From Alphaproteobacteria bacterium UBA6062 (GTDB lineage Bacteria; Pseudomonadota; Alphaproteobacteria; Sneathiellales; Sneathiellaceae), in assembly GCA_002428885.1 (NCBI GenBank), contig DIYE01000008.1, positions 1-10,724 on the forward strand: 10,724 nucleotides of DNA, read 5' to 3'. This document shows positions 1 through 6,649 of the stretch, piece after piece (the first letter of the stretch is position 1; every line of letters begins with the position of its first letter). Both the position numbers and the translations under genes were made by a program. Under the pieces are notes generated by a model, which saw only the letters and a list, made by a program, of their open reading frames with translations, did not search any database and had not been told where the DNA came from.

Positions 1-118
1 AAAGAACGGCGCCGGGGGCGGATGCCCGCTCAGGCCGCTGGGCCGGGCGTGGAAAAACGGAGTGCGGCATTCACGTCATGCGCCCCAGCACTCCCCTCAA
101 TTAAACACACCTTTTATA

Positions 119-140
119 TGTAGTTTAAATTTAATCTACA
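119..140. promoter_or_regulatory. 22-bp inverted repeat, candidate operator of the cysI operon
   Basis: Two adjoining 11-base arms, TGTAGTTTAAA and TTTAATCTACA, are complementary at 10 of 11 positions. The element is AT-rich and lies about 50 bases upstream of the possible transcription start of the DUF2849-cysI operon, a usual place for an activator such as a LysR- or Lrp-type protein. The core GTTTAAATT (123-131) recurs in the same orientation at 154-162, 31 bases or about three helical turns downstream. The identity of the binding protein is unknown. CysB-like control is only a guess from the sulfur context. Confidence 0.4.
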
Positions 141-146
141 ATATTC

Positions 147-176
147 TTGCGTTGTTTAAATTATTCTCTATATGAT
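147..176 (+). promoter_or_regulatory. Possible sigma-70 promoter of the DUF2849-cysI operon
   Basis: A -10-like TATGAT (171-176, five of six consensus bases) is preceded by a weak -35-like TTGCGT (147-152) with an 18-base spacer. A poor -35 box would suit a promoter that needs an activator, in line with the inverted repeat just upstream. The position rests on consensus matching alone. Confidence 0.3.
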
Positions 177-225
177 GAGAGAGAAACACGGAATGCCCCT
201 ACGGGCTCAGTCAGGAGATTAAGCA

Positions 226-555
226 ATGGCACTGCAAGTTTATACCGCGTCCCTGCTGAAAGAAGGGTTTGTCGCCTATCTTTGTCTGGAGGGAGGCAAT
301 GCCTACTGGTCAACCGACCTCAACAAAGCGGCTGCCGTCGACGAATCATCTATTGACGACTTGAAACAACAGGCGGAGCGGTCAGAAGCTGAAAATATCG
401 TTGTCGGCGCCTATGCCGTTGACGTGATTAAGTCGGAAAACGGCCTTGTTCCCGCCTCCAAGCGCGAACAGATCCGGGCCGGCGGACCGACATTCCGGCT
501 ACCGGCGGATGCGTCCGCTACCGGCACTGCCTCGGAAGGCCTTCACGCCGCCTGA
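226..555 (+). CDS. DUF2849 domain protein, sulfite reductase operon
   Basis: A 109-residue soluble protein without signal peptide or membrane segment. It matches the DUF2849 family of small alphaproteobacterial proteins encoded directly before nitrite/sulfite reductase genes. The conserved stretch is at the N-terminus (ALQVYTASLLKEGFVAYL, then W-S-x-D around residues 26-29). The C-terminal 25 residues are rich in Ala, Thr and Pro and look disordered. The ATG at 226 has a good ribosome binding site (AGGAG at 213-217, eight bases away). The biochemical role is not established. Strict linkage to cysI suggests help with the reductase, for example electron delivery or assembly, but that is inference. 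Confidence 0.85.
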   Translation: MALQVYTASLLKEGFVAYLCLEGGNAYWSTDLNKAAAVDESSIDDLKQQAERSEAENIVVGAYAVDVIKSENGLVPASKREQIRAGGPTFRLPADASATGTASEGLHAA

Positions 556-578
556 TAAACAAGAAAGTCTGAGCTACC

Positions 579-2231
579 ATGTATCAATATTCTCAGCAGG
601 ATCACCAACTGCTGCTGGAACGGGTATCGCAATTTCGCGACCAGGTTCAACGGCGCCTGAAAGGTGAACTGTCAGAAGAGGAATTCAAGCAGCAACGCCT
701 GCGCAACGGCCTGTATCTGCAACTTCATGCCTATATGCTGCGGGTTGCGGTCCCATACGGCCTGCTTTCCTCTGACCAAATGCGAACCCTGGCCCATATT
801 GCCCGGAAATACGACAAGGGATATGGTCATTTCAGCACCCGCCAAAATATTCAATATAACTGGCCGAAGCTGGAGGATGTCCCAAACATTCTGGATGATC
901 TGGCTGCCGTGGAAATGCACGCTATCCAGACGTCCGGCAACTGTATCCGGAATACGACATCTGATCCTCTTGCCGGCGTCGCCCGGGACGAGATTGAAGA
1001 TCCCCGCCCCTATTGCGAACTTATCCGCCAGTGGTCTACTTTCCACCCGGAACTAAACTTCCTGCCCCGCAAGTTTAAAATCGCGGTGAGTGGCGCCCTG
1101 CACGATCGGGCAGCGGTTGCCGTCCATGATGTTGGTCTGCGCCTTGTCAAAAATGACAAAGAAGAGCTTGGCCTGGAAGTCTATGTCGGCGGCGGTCTTG
1201 GCAGAACACCAATGATCGGCAAACTAATCCGGCCTTTCCTGCCGGTTCACGACATGCTGACTTATCTCGAAGCCATCCTGCGGGTTTACAACCAGTTGGG
1301 TCGCCGGGATAACCTTTACAAGGCGCGGATCAAAATTCTGGTTCATGAGACCGGTGAAGACGAATTCCGAAAGCTGGTGGAAGCCGAGTGGGAGCATATC
1401 AAGAAAAATGGTCTTCAGCTCCGGGATCAGGATATTGACGCCATCAAGGCACATTTCAAGGATCCGGACTATGAAGAGCTGGACGATACCGATGAAGCTT
1501 TCGACCGGGAACTTATTACAGATCCTGAATTTGCCAAATGGGCGGAGAAAAACCTGGAGCTGCATAAAAAGTCCGGCTATCGGGTTGTCTATCTGTCTCT
1601 GAAGTCCAGGAACCAGCCTCCCGGCGACGTTACGGCGGACCAGATGGATGCCATCGCGGATCTGGCGGATAAATACAGCCTGGGGCAGATCCGGTCCACG
1701 CACCGCCAGAATCTTGTTCTGACGGACGTCAAGCTCTCGGAGCTTCATAATCTCTGGAAAGAGTTGAAAGCCCTGGATCTGGCCACGCCAAATTATAACC
1801 ACCTGACAGACATTATCACTTGCCCCGGCATGGATTACTGTGCCCTGGCAACAGCCCGATCCATTCCGATTTCGCAAGCGATTACGGAACGGTTCGATGC
1901 CTATGACTTTGTGAATGATCTTGGCGATGTCAGCCTTAATATTTCCGGCTGCATCAACGCCTGCGGTCATCACCATGTGGCTAATATCGGGATTCTGGGC
2001 GTCAACAAGAAGGGGGTCGAGGTGTATCAGCTGACCCTTGGCGGCAGCGCGCGGGAAGATGCCTCGATCGGCAAAATCATCGGCCCTGCCTTTACGTCCG
2101 ACGAGATTGTCAGTGCCATCGGTGATGTCCTGGATGTGTATCTTGAAACTCGGGAGGATCCTGAAGAACCTTTCCTGACAACTTACCGGCGGATCGGCCA
2201 GGCTCCGTTCAAGGAGAGACTCTATGGGTAA
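579..2231 (+). CDS. cysI: Assimilatory nitrite/sulfite reductase hemoprotein
   Basis: A 550-residue siroheme and 4Fe-4S enzyme of the nitrite/sulfite reductase family. It catalyses six-electron reduction of sulfite to sulfide (or nitrite to ammonia) in the cytoplasm. The length is typical of the family. It has the two-fold repeat of ferredoxin-like half domains and siroheme-binding lobes. The first lobe contains GHFSTRQNIQ and CIRNTTSDP. The second contains RSTHRQNLV and the cluster ligands C415-x5-C421 (CPGMDYC) and C458-x3-C462 (CINAC), the last next to GHHH. Placement beside DUF2849 and DUF934 genes favours sulfite as substrate. The start has only a weak ribosome binding site (23 bases after the upstream stop), so translation is probably coupled. 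No separate flavoprotein subunit gene (cysJ) is nearby, so electrons may come from ferredoxin or another donor. Confidence 0.93.
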   Translation: MYQYSQQDHQLLLERVSQFRDQVQRRLKGELSEEEFKQQRLRNGLYLQLHAYMLRVAVPYGLLSSDQMRTLAHIARKYDKGYGHFSTRQNIQYNWPKLEDVPNILDDLAAVEMHAIQTSGNCIRNTTSDPLAGVARDEIEDPRPYCELIRQWSTFHPELNFLPRKFKIAVSGALHDRAAVAVHDVGLRLVKNDKEELGLEVYVGGGLGRTPMIGKLIRPFLPVHDMLTYLEAILRVYNQLGRRDNLYKARIKILVHETGEDEFRKLVEAEWEHIKKNGLQLRDQDIDAIKAHFKDPDYEELDDTDEAFDRELITDPEFAKWAEKNLELHKKSGYRVVYLSLKSRNQPPGDVTADQMDAIADLADKYSLGQIRSTHRQNLVLTDVKLSELHNLWKELKALDLATPNYNHLTDIITCPGMDYCALATARSIPISQAITERFDAYDFVNDLGDVSLNISGCINACGHHHVANIGILGVNKKGVEVYQLTLGGSAREDASIGKIIGPAFTSDEIVSAIGDVLDVYLETREDPEEPFLTTYRRIGQAPFKERLYG

Positions 2232-2712
2232 CTTCATCAAGGACAGGAAGCCGGCAGACGATAGCTGGACACCGTTCACCGGTCTCGAAGAACTGGATAC
2301 ATTACCGACCGGCGATATCTATGTGCCGTTCAAAGAATGGTTGGAAAGACGGGAAGAGCTTCTGAAACGCAACAGCAGGCTTGGTGTCATTCTTGAAAAT
2401 ACGGACGATGTCGATGCCCTTGCCGACGATCTGGAGCGCCTGGATCTCGTTGTTCTTCAGTTTCCGAAAATGGCAGACGGCCGGGCTTACAGTCAGGCCC
2501 GCCTTCTCCGGGAGCGATATGATTATAAGGGGGAAGTCCGGGCTGTTGGTGATGTTCTGAGAGATCAGGTTTTCTATATGCAACGCTGCGGCTTTAATGC
2601 CTTTGAAATGCGGGAGGACCAGGACCTGAACTCAGTCCTGAAAGCCTTTGATGAAATGACCGTCACTTATCAGCCTTCTACGGATGAGGACATGCCGATC
2701 TGGCGACGTTAA
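2224..2712 (+). CDS. DUF934 domain protein, sulfite reductase partner
   Basis: A 162-residue soluble protein of the DUF934 family, often annotated as an oxidoreductase-associated or CysX-like protein of sulfite reductase operons. The diagnostic block is FPKMADGRAYSQARLLRERY (residues 80-99), followed by GEVRAVGDVLRDQ and MQRCGFNAFEMR (to about residue 130). The start codon lies eight bases inside the end of cysI, and AAGGAG at 2211-2216 is a strong ribosome binding site, so the two genes are translationally coupled. The biochemical function is unproven. In many relatives a PAPS/APS reductase gene (cysH) sits in this operon. Here none is present between cysI and DUF934, and the operon stops after this gene. 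Confidence 0.88.
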   Translation: MGNFIKDRKPADDSWTPFTGLEELDTLPTGDIYVPFKEWLERREELLKRNSRLGVILENTDDVDALADDLERLDLVVLQFPKMADGRAYSQARLLRERYDYKGEVRAVGDVLRDQVFYMQRCGFNAFEMREDQDLNSVLKAFDEMTVTYQPSTDEDMPIWRR

Positions 2713-2763
2713 ACACATTCCGAGTTAGCGGGTTGTTCTCTCCCAAATATGGATATCCCGCTG

Positions 2764-2803
2764 AAAAGCACCTGGATTGCCCCCGCTTCCCAGGTGCTTT
2801 TTT
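2764..2803. terminator. Rho-independent terminator, probably bidirectional
   Basis: A perfect stem pairs AAAAGCACCTGG (2764-2775) with CCAGGTGCTTTT (2790-2801) around a 14-base loop and is followed by a run of six T (2798-2803). It closes the DUF2849-cysI-DUF934 operon on the plus strand. Read from the minus strand, the same stem ends in TTTT and lies about 30 bases past the stop of the YHS-domain gene, so it may end that transcript too. A second, weaker repeat (AGCGGG at 2727-2732, CCCGCT at 2757-2762) sits just before it. Confidence 0.85.
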
Positions 2804-2830
2804 CTTGTGGAAACGCTTAGAATCAGGCCT

Positions 2831-3289
2831 CTAAAGAGAAGCGCTGATCCCCGGCCAGTTTTTATCCGCGGCACCAATATAGCCCGGAATATCCTTTTCC
2901 CAGATACTGCGAACTCCTTTCGAATAATTAAGGTAAAGCTTGTCATCCACAATAGACCAGGCTTCCGGCACTACACTGGCGGTATAACCCTGCGACACGG
3001 CATAGGCACAATATCCGCCATATTGCGGTGCGTATTTTTCCGGACTGGCGGCAAACAGATCCCGGTTTTCCGCGCTGGAAAAGCGCCATTTCACACCGCT
3101 CCATTCATGACTGAAATCACTGTTTCCCTCAACCGGTTTACTTTCCCGGAAATAGGCGACCACGTCATATCCTTCAGCCGCCCATCCCAGAAACGTTGTG
3201 CGATAGGGCATCTCTCCCGCGACGGCGGAAGTAATCATCTGGAAACTTAAAATGCCGACAATAAACAGAAATCCGAACGCTTTTCTCAT
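2831..3289 (-). CDS. Secreted YHS domain-containing protein
   Basis: A 152-residue protein with a signal peptide (positive MRK, hydrophobic residues 4-21, likely cleavage after SAVA at residue 24) and one YHS-type domain. The conserved core is GYDVVAYF (40-47), HEWSGVKWRFSSAENRDLF (61-79), PEKYAPQYGGYCAYAVSQGY (83-102) and KLYLNYSK (117-124). It matches the alphaproteobacterial family usually named YHS domain-containing (seleno)protein. Here the residue in GGYCAYA is an ordinary Cys (C94). YHS domains are often linked to metal sites, but the function of this family is not known. I chose the start at 3289 because GGGGAG lies seven bases upstream and it gives a clean signal peptide. A longer frame to 3358 lacks both. 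It follows the rhomboid gene by 85 bases on the same strand. Confidence 0.85.
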   Translation of the reverse strand: MRKAFGFLFIVGILSFQMITSAVAGEMPYRTTFLGWAAEGYDVVAYFRESKPVEGNSDFSHEWSGVKWRFSSAENRDLFAASPEKYAPQYGGYCAYAVSQGYTASVVPEAWSIVDDKLYLNYSKGVRSIWEKDIPGYIGAADKNWPGISASL

Positions 3290-3374
3290 GTTAATTCTCC
3301 CCGAATTCACATCTGATACAGCAAATATAGGCTGCTTCCGGAGAATTGCCTCTGACATCTTGGTGAGCAGGATG

Positions 3375-4064
3375 TTATTCCGGGGCAGCCCGAACCGGCA
3401 ATAAAGGCATTAAAAGGGCTCCAGCAACAAATCCCGCCAGATGCGCCGCCCAGGAAATACCGGCTTCTCCGCCGGTCAGCAATAAACCCAGCGGCGTCAG
3501 GCCGATGACAAGATTAAGCCCCATCATAACCCCGACAAATGTCAGGATTTTCCTGAGACCAAAACGTGGCAATAGCAGCCAGGTTGACGCGCCCATCATG
3601 CCGAAAACAGCGCCGGATGCTCCATATAGATATGAGCCTCCCTCCGGATCCGTCACCAGATATTCACCCAGCGCCCCAATCCATCCGCACACGCAAAACA
3701 GCAGAAAAAAAACGGCCATTCCCTTGGCTCGCTCAACAAAAGCACCAAATGCCAGCAACATAAAAGCGTTGATCAGGAGGTGCATAAAGTCGTTATGCAA
3801 GAACAGATGTCCACACAAGGTCAGAAAGACCGCACCGAACCCCACATCACCAACACCGTTCAGTAAAGCGGTAAAACGATCCGTACTAAACGCAAGAGAC
3901 TGATAAGCCCACCTGACCGTATCATCCGCCGCAACGGTCAGCAGGATATGAACAATGATCAGGCTGGCCGCCGTATAGAGCGTCGCCGGTGGCACATTGA
4001 AGGCCGGTTCATCCGTCTGTTCCAAAGATCCCTCACATCGTAATGGACGGTCCAAAAGTGACAA
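3375..4064 (-). CDS. Rhomboid-family intramembrane serine protease
   Basis: A polytopic membrane protein of up to 229 residues that should cleave transmembrane substrates within the inner membrane. The catalytic dyad is visible: Ser150 in GASGAVFG and His208 in WAAHLAGFVAG. The family's upstream segment is also present (LFLHNDFMHLLINAFMLLAFGAFVE, residues 87-111), with His and Asn near the active site. About six hydrophobic segments fit the rhomboid core: roughly 28-46, 74-88, 95-110, 116-136, 146-165 and 172-218, the last covering more than one helix. No ATG exists near the N-terminus. The frame is closed by a stop just upstream of a TTG at 4064. A second TTG at 4055 is better spaced (nine bases) from AAGGA and may be the true start. 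Substrates are unknown. Confidence 0.85.
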   Translation of the reverse strand: MSLLDRPLRCEGSLEQTDEPAFNVPPATLYTAASLIIVHILLTVAADDTVRWAYQSLAFSTDRFTALLNGVGDVGFGAVFLTLCGHLFLHNDFMHLLINAFMLLAFGAFVERAKGMAVFFLLFCVCGWIGALGEYLVTDPEGGSYLYGASGAVFGMMGASTWLLLPRFGLRKILTFVGVMMGLNLVIGLTPLGLLLTGGEAGISWAAHLAGFVAGALLMPLLPVRAAPE

Positions 4065-4100
4065 TCCTTACGGCTAACCTATTCATGACGGCCAAGAACT

Positions 4101-4400
4101 TCAACTACCGGCGTTGAGTTCGGCAAGAACCACATCCGTATGCTCCCCTTTCTGGGACGCCGATCCTTCCCGGCCATCCATCAAGAGAAGGACAGGCAGA
4201 TAAATTTCTCCAACACCCACCTGATCCGCTTTTCGCAGCATACACCCTTCAAAGACATTCTCATCCTCCAACACTTCCTGGAGTGAGTTAATCCGGTTTA
4301 CGATAATGCCGGCGGAACCGAGTTTCTGCTCCCAATAGTCTGCGTTTTTTTGCTCAGCGACACGGGCCTGATCCCTGATCGAACCCTTTAAGTAAAGCAT
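4101..4400 (-). pseudogene. C-terminal remnant of a CaiB/BaiF-family CoA-transferase
   Basis: These 99 codons resemble only the last quarter of a family III (CaiB/BaiF, formyl-CoA-transferase-like) CoA-transferase. The match includes the helix of the AEW type (here ADYWEQKLGSAGI), the V-N-x-x-x-E-V-L-x-D-E segment, the IYLP strand and the closing GEHTDVVLAEL near the end. Full-length members have roughly 400 residues, and the N-terminal part with the catalytic Asp is absent. The frame stays open upstream only to 4445, where it meets the end of badI. The ATG at 4400 has no ribosome binding site. A large internal deletion of a gene once downstream of badI explains this best. An independent short protein is possible but less likely. 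Confidence 0.72.
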
Positions 4401-4440
4401 TAGAACTGCGGTAAACAGCAGCCCCGGCTTCCGATTCCAG

Positions 4441-5223
4441 CTATGTCATTTTACTTCTGAAATCCGGTTTACGTTTCTCGTTAAAGGCTTTCACACCTTC
4501 CCGGGATTCTTCGGTTTCATAATAGAGTTTCAGGGCCTGCATACCCATGGTGGAAATTCCGCGAATGCTCTCGCTGTCAAGATTGAAGGATTTCTTGGCG
4601 ATAGAAATGGCCGTCGGGCTTTTCTCAAGAATTTCCGCACACCATTTCTCAACCTCGGCATCCAGCTGATCATGAGGTACAACGGCGTTTACCAGTCCCA
4701 TTTTCTCCGCTTCCGCCGCCGTGTATCGACGGTTCAGATACCAGATTTCGCGAGCCTTTTTCTCACCCACCACCCGGGCGAGATAGGCTGTTCCGAACCC
4801 CGGATCAACAGAGCCTACTTTTGGTCCGACCTGGCCAAACTGTGCTTTTTCCGACGCGATAGTCATATCGCAAATGGTAGCCAGCACATTACCGCCGCCA
4901 ATCGCGAAGCCCTGTACCTTTGCTATAACCGGCTGCGGAACATCCCGGATGAGGCTTTGCAATTCCTCTACCGGCAAGCCAATCGTCCCGCGACCGCCAT
5001 ATTGCCCATCATGAGAGGATTGGTCGCTCCCTGTACAAAAGGCTTTGTCTCCGGCACCAGCCAAAACGATAACCCCGATATCCTTGTTCCACGCCGCTTT
5101 TTGAAAGGCTTGTATTAGTTCCTCAACAGTTTCGGCCCGGAAAGCATTGTATTTTTCAGGCCGGTTGATGGTAATCCAGGCCGCGCCGTTCTTTTCCTCA
5201 TAAAGAATATCTTCAAAAGACAT
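4441..5223 (-). CDS. badI: 2-ketocyclohexanecarboxyl-CoA hydrolase (ring opening)
   Basis: A 260-residue crotonase-superfamily enzyme. The same length and many whole blocks recall BadI of Rhodopseudomonas palustris. That enzyme hydrolytically opens 2-ketocyclohexane-1-carboxyl-CoA to pimeloyl-CoA in the benzoate/cyclohexanecarboxylate route. Visible blocks are the oxyanion-hole segments AFCTGSDQSSHDG (61-73) and GFAIGGGNVLATICD (105-119). Others are QVGPKVGSVDPGFGTAYLAR (131-150), where the S-V-D part corresponds to the MenB-like active-site loop, and VVGEKKAREIWY. The end EESREGVKAFNEKRKPDF is also typical. The ATG has AGGAAG six bases upstream and lies 14 bases after badH, so the two form an operon. 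A related general enoyl-CoA hydratase is the alternative, but the BadI-specific blocks and the BadH neighbour argue against it. Confidence 0.85.
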   Translation of the reverse strand: MSFEDILYEEKNGAAWITINRPEKYNAFRAETVEELIQAFQKAAWNKDIGVIVLAGAGDKAFCTGSDQSSHDGQYGGRGTIGLPVEELQSLIRDVPQPVIAKVQGFAIGGGNVLATICDMTIASEKAQFGQVGPKVGSVDPGFGTAYLARVVGEKKAREIWYLNRRYTAAEAEKMGLVNAVVPHDQLDAEVEKWCAEILEKSPTAISIAKKSFNLDSESIRGISTMGMQALKLYYETEESREGVKAFNEKRKPDFRSKMT

Positions 5224-5237
5224 GTTCTTCTTCCTTC

Positions 5238-5996
5238 TTATCCTGCCATTGTCAGACCACCGGACACACTGATGACCTGTCCTGTAATATAATTAGCTTC
5301 CTCGCTTGCCAGAAAGGCGACAATACCACCGAAATCTTCCGGCTGTCCCAGACGTTTGAACGGGATCGCCCGCGTCAGTCCCTGATAGATCTTTTGCCCC
5401 ATTTCTCCTTCACCGATGAAGTCATTGAGAATAGCCGTATCTGATGGACCGGGGCAGACAACATTCACATTGATGTTGTTGCGGGCCAATTCCCGCGCCA
5501 GTGTTTTGGAAAAGGCAACCATACCGCCCTTGCAGGCCGAATAAATGCCTTCTCCCGAAGATCCGACCCGCGCTGCATCAGAGGAAATGGTAATGATTTT
5601 CCCCTGTCCGCGTTCTGACATGCCGCTCGCAACAGCATGGGTCATATGCAAAGGTCCCCACAGATTGATATTGACGATTTTTTCCCACAGATCCTTATCC
5701 GTCTCCAGGAAATTGCCGACCTTGTCCCATCCCGCATTATTAACCAGGATATCTGTCGGACCGCATGCATCCTCGAAAGCCGCCACACCCGCCATGACCG
5801 CAGCCTGATCGGAGATATCAACAGCATAAGCTGCCGCATTCTCACCGACATCGGCGGCCACCTTCTGTGCAGCTTCAAGATTAAGGTCAAAAATCCCGAC
5901 TGTGCAGCCTTCTTCGGCAAGACGGGCGCATATAGCACTGCCTAGACCGCCGCCACCGCCGGTTACGATAGCTGTTTTACCTGCCAATCCCTTCAT
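5238..5996 (-). CDS. badH: 2-hydroxycyclohexanecarboxyl-CoA dehydrogenase (SDR)
   Basis: A 252-residue classical short-chain dehydrogenase/reductase. It has the cofactor motif T12-G-x3-G-x-G19 (TGGGGGLG), Asp37 at the end of the second strand (favouring NAD over NADP), NNAG at 86-89, and catalytic Ser139, Tyr152 and Lys156 (YSACK). Blocks such as DAARVGSSGEGIY, GGMVAFSKTLARE, NVVCPGPSDTA and the end QVISVSGGLTMAG closely recall BadH. BadH oxidises 2-hydroxy- to 2-ketocyclohexanecarboxyl-CoA, the substrate of the next gene's product. The ATG is preceded by AGGAGAGG four bases away. The gene is first in the minus-strand unit and divergent from the MarR-type regulator. Confidence 0.85.
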   Translation of the reverse strand: MKGLAGKTAIVTGGGGGLGSAICARLAEEGCTVGIFDLNLEAAQKVAADVGENAAAYAVDISDQAAVMAGVAAFEDACGPTDILVNNAGWDKVGNFLETDKDLWEKIVNINLWGPLHMTHAVASGMSERGQGKIITISSDAARVGSSGEGIYSACKGGMVAFSKTLARELARNNINVNVVCPGPSDTAILNDFIGEGEMGQKIYQGLTRAIPFKRLGQPEDFGGIVAFLASEEANYITGQVISVSGGLTMAG

Positions 5997-6100
5997 CGAA
6001 CCTCTCCTAATCTCTGTCCGGCAATTATCATTTTATTATCTGAGCCGTTTCGTCGCCGAGTGGAAAACCCGCTTCCTCCCACCTGCTTTATATTTTTCGA

Positions 6101-6129
6101 ATTCTTGTTCGATTTCTAATTTATGTCAA
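6101..6129 (-). promoter_or_regulatory. Predicted promoter of badHI
   Basis: On the minus strand a consensus -35 box TTGACA (6124-6129) is followed, after a 17-base spacer, by AAGAAT (6101-6106), which matches four of six -10 consensus bases. The transcript would start near 6094, giving a leader of about 100 bases before badH. The -35 box partly overlaps the palindrome at 6126-6137, as expected for repression. Confidence 0.55.
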
Positions 6130-6137
6130 TATATTGA
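6126..6137. promoter_or_regulatory. Palindromic candidate operator for the MarR/BadR-like regulator
   Basis: TCAATATATTGA is a perfect 12-bp palindrome in the badH-marR gap. It covers part of the -35 box of the predicted badHI promoter and lies about 37 bases upstream of the marR start, so a bound MarR dimer could control both genes. A second pair of arms (ATTGATT at 6133-6139 and AATCAAT at 6164-6170) lies between the palindrome and the marR start and could be an additional half-site set. MarR proteins typically bind short palindromes in divergent promoters. The specific assignment is inference. Confidence 0.5.
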
Positions 6138-6173
6138 TTGTTTTTTCGTTTTTCACATGCAAGAATCAATCAT

Positions 6174-6644
6174 ATGTTGGATGATTTAAGCAATAGATTG
6201 TTCTTTCGCCTCTATCAGGCAGCCAATCTTCTTAATAAAGTGGGAACCCGGGCGCTTGATAGTGAGCAGGTGACCACTCAACAATGGTCTATTCTGGGCG
6301 CCTTGTCCCGGGAAGCAGTTCCGGAAGGAATGACCGTTTCCGAACTGTGTGATTATCTGATGGTCAGCAGGCAGAATATGACAGGCCTGCTTGGCCGACT
6401 GGAAGAAAGAGGAGTGGTCTCAAGATCCGTTGACCCTCACGACAACCGATCCCGGCGGATCCGCATTACGGACAAAGGCCGGGAACTTTGGAATGTGATT
6501 ACGCCCCTGATCCAGGGCTTCTATGAAGAGGCCGCTAAAGACTTATCCTACGATGATCGGATTTCCTGCGTGCATTATCTGAACCGGCTTCTCGGTAATA
6601 TGAAAGAAATGGATCGGCCGCAAACCGGCAATGAGGGAGCCTGA
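6174..6644 (+). CDS. badR: MarR-family transcriptional regulator, BadR-like
   Basis: A 156-residue winged helix-turn-helix protein of the MarR family. N-terminal dimerisation helices (1-35) are followed by the DNA-binding part: MTVSELCDYLMVSRQNMTGLL (53-73), LEERGVVSR (76-84) and the wing DPHDNRSRRIRIT (88-99). C-terminal helices (about 105-145) complete the dimer interface. Divergent placement next to badHI parallels R. palustris, where the MarR protein BadR represses badHI and responds to a CoA-thioester pathway intermediate. The symbol rests on this context and family, not on a sequence-specific match. I prefer the ATG at 6174. An in-frame TTG at 6138 would add 12 residues and fall at the edge of the palindrome. 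The ribosome binding site is weak. Confidence 0.78.
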   Translation: MLDDLSNRLFFRLYQAANLLNKVGTRALDSEQVTTQQWSILGALSREAVPEGMTVSELCDYLMVSRQNMTGLLGRLEERGVVSRSVDPHDNRSRRIRITDKGRELWNVITPLIQGFYEEAAKDLSYDDRISCVHYLNRLLGNMKEMDRPQTGNEGA

Positions 6645-6649
6645 TACCC

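Larger units (their letters stand above)
1..225. other. Upstream region of the sulfur operon, no supported gene
   Basis: The first 95 bases or so are GC-rich, and from about 96 to 180 the sequence turns strongly AT-rich. Short frames are open from the left edge on both strands. One on the minus strand could start at an ATG at 70 and run out of the window (MPHSVFPRP...), but it has no good ribosome binding site and no recognisable motif, so I do not call it. The AT-rich part holds the inverted repeat and promoter-like element listed separately. A small hairpin (GCCC-CTAC-GGGC, about 195-206) lies in the leader just before the ribosome binding site. Confidence 0.5.

Noticed and set aside
1..70. 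Possible start of a minus-strand gene beginning at 70 and leaving the window
   Set aside because: Only 23 codons are visible, the ribosome binding site is poor and the residues match nothing I recognise.
672..1046. Minus-strand frame of 124 codons opposite the first part of cysI
   Set aside because: A shadow of the coding strand with no motif, no ribosome binding site and no place in an operon.
1224..2279. Long open frame of 351 codons on the minus strand opposite cysI
   Set aside because: It lies fully over the conserved siroheme/4Fe-4S half of the reductase, has no recognisable domain, and its length follows from the codon bias of the plus-strand gene.
3290..3358. N-terminal extension of the YHS protein
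   Set aside because: The extension would bury the signal peptide, and the start at 3289 has a strong ribosome binding site.
4081..4121. Inverted repeat GAACTTCAAC / GTTGAGTTC as a terminator of the minus-strand unit
   Set aside because: It has a bulge, a weak stem, lies at the end of the CoA-transferase remnant and is not followed by a T run on the minus strand.
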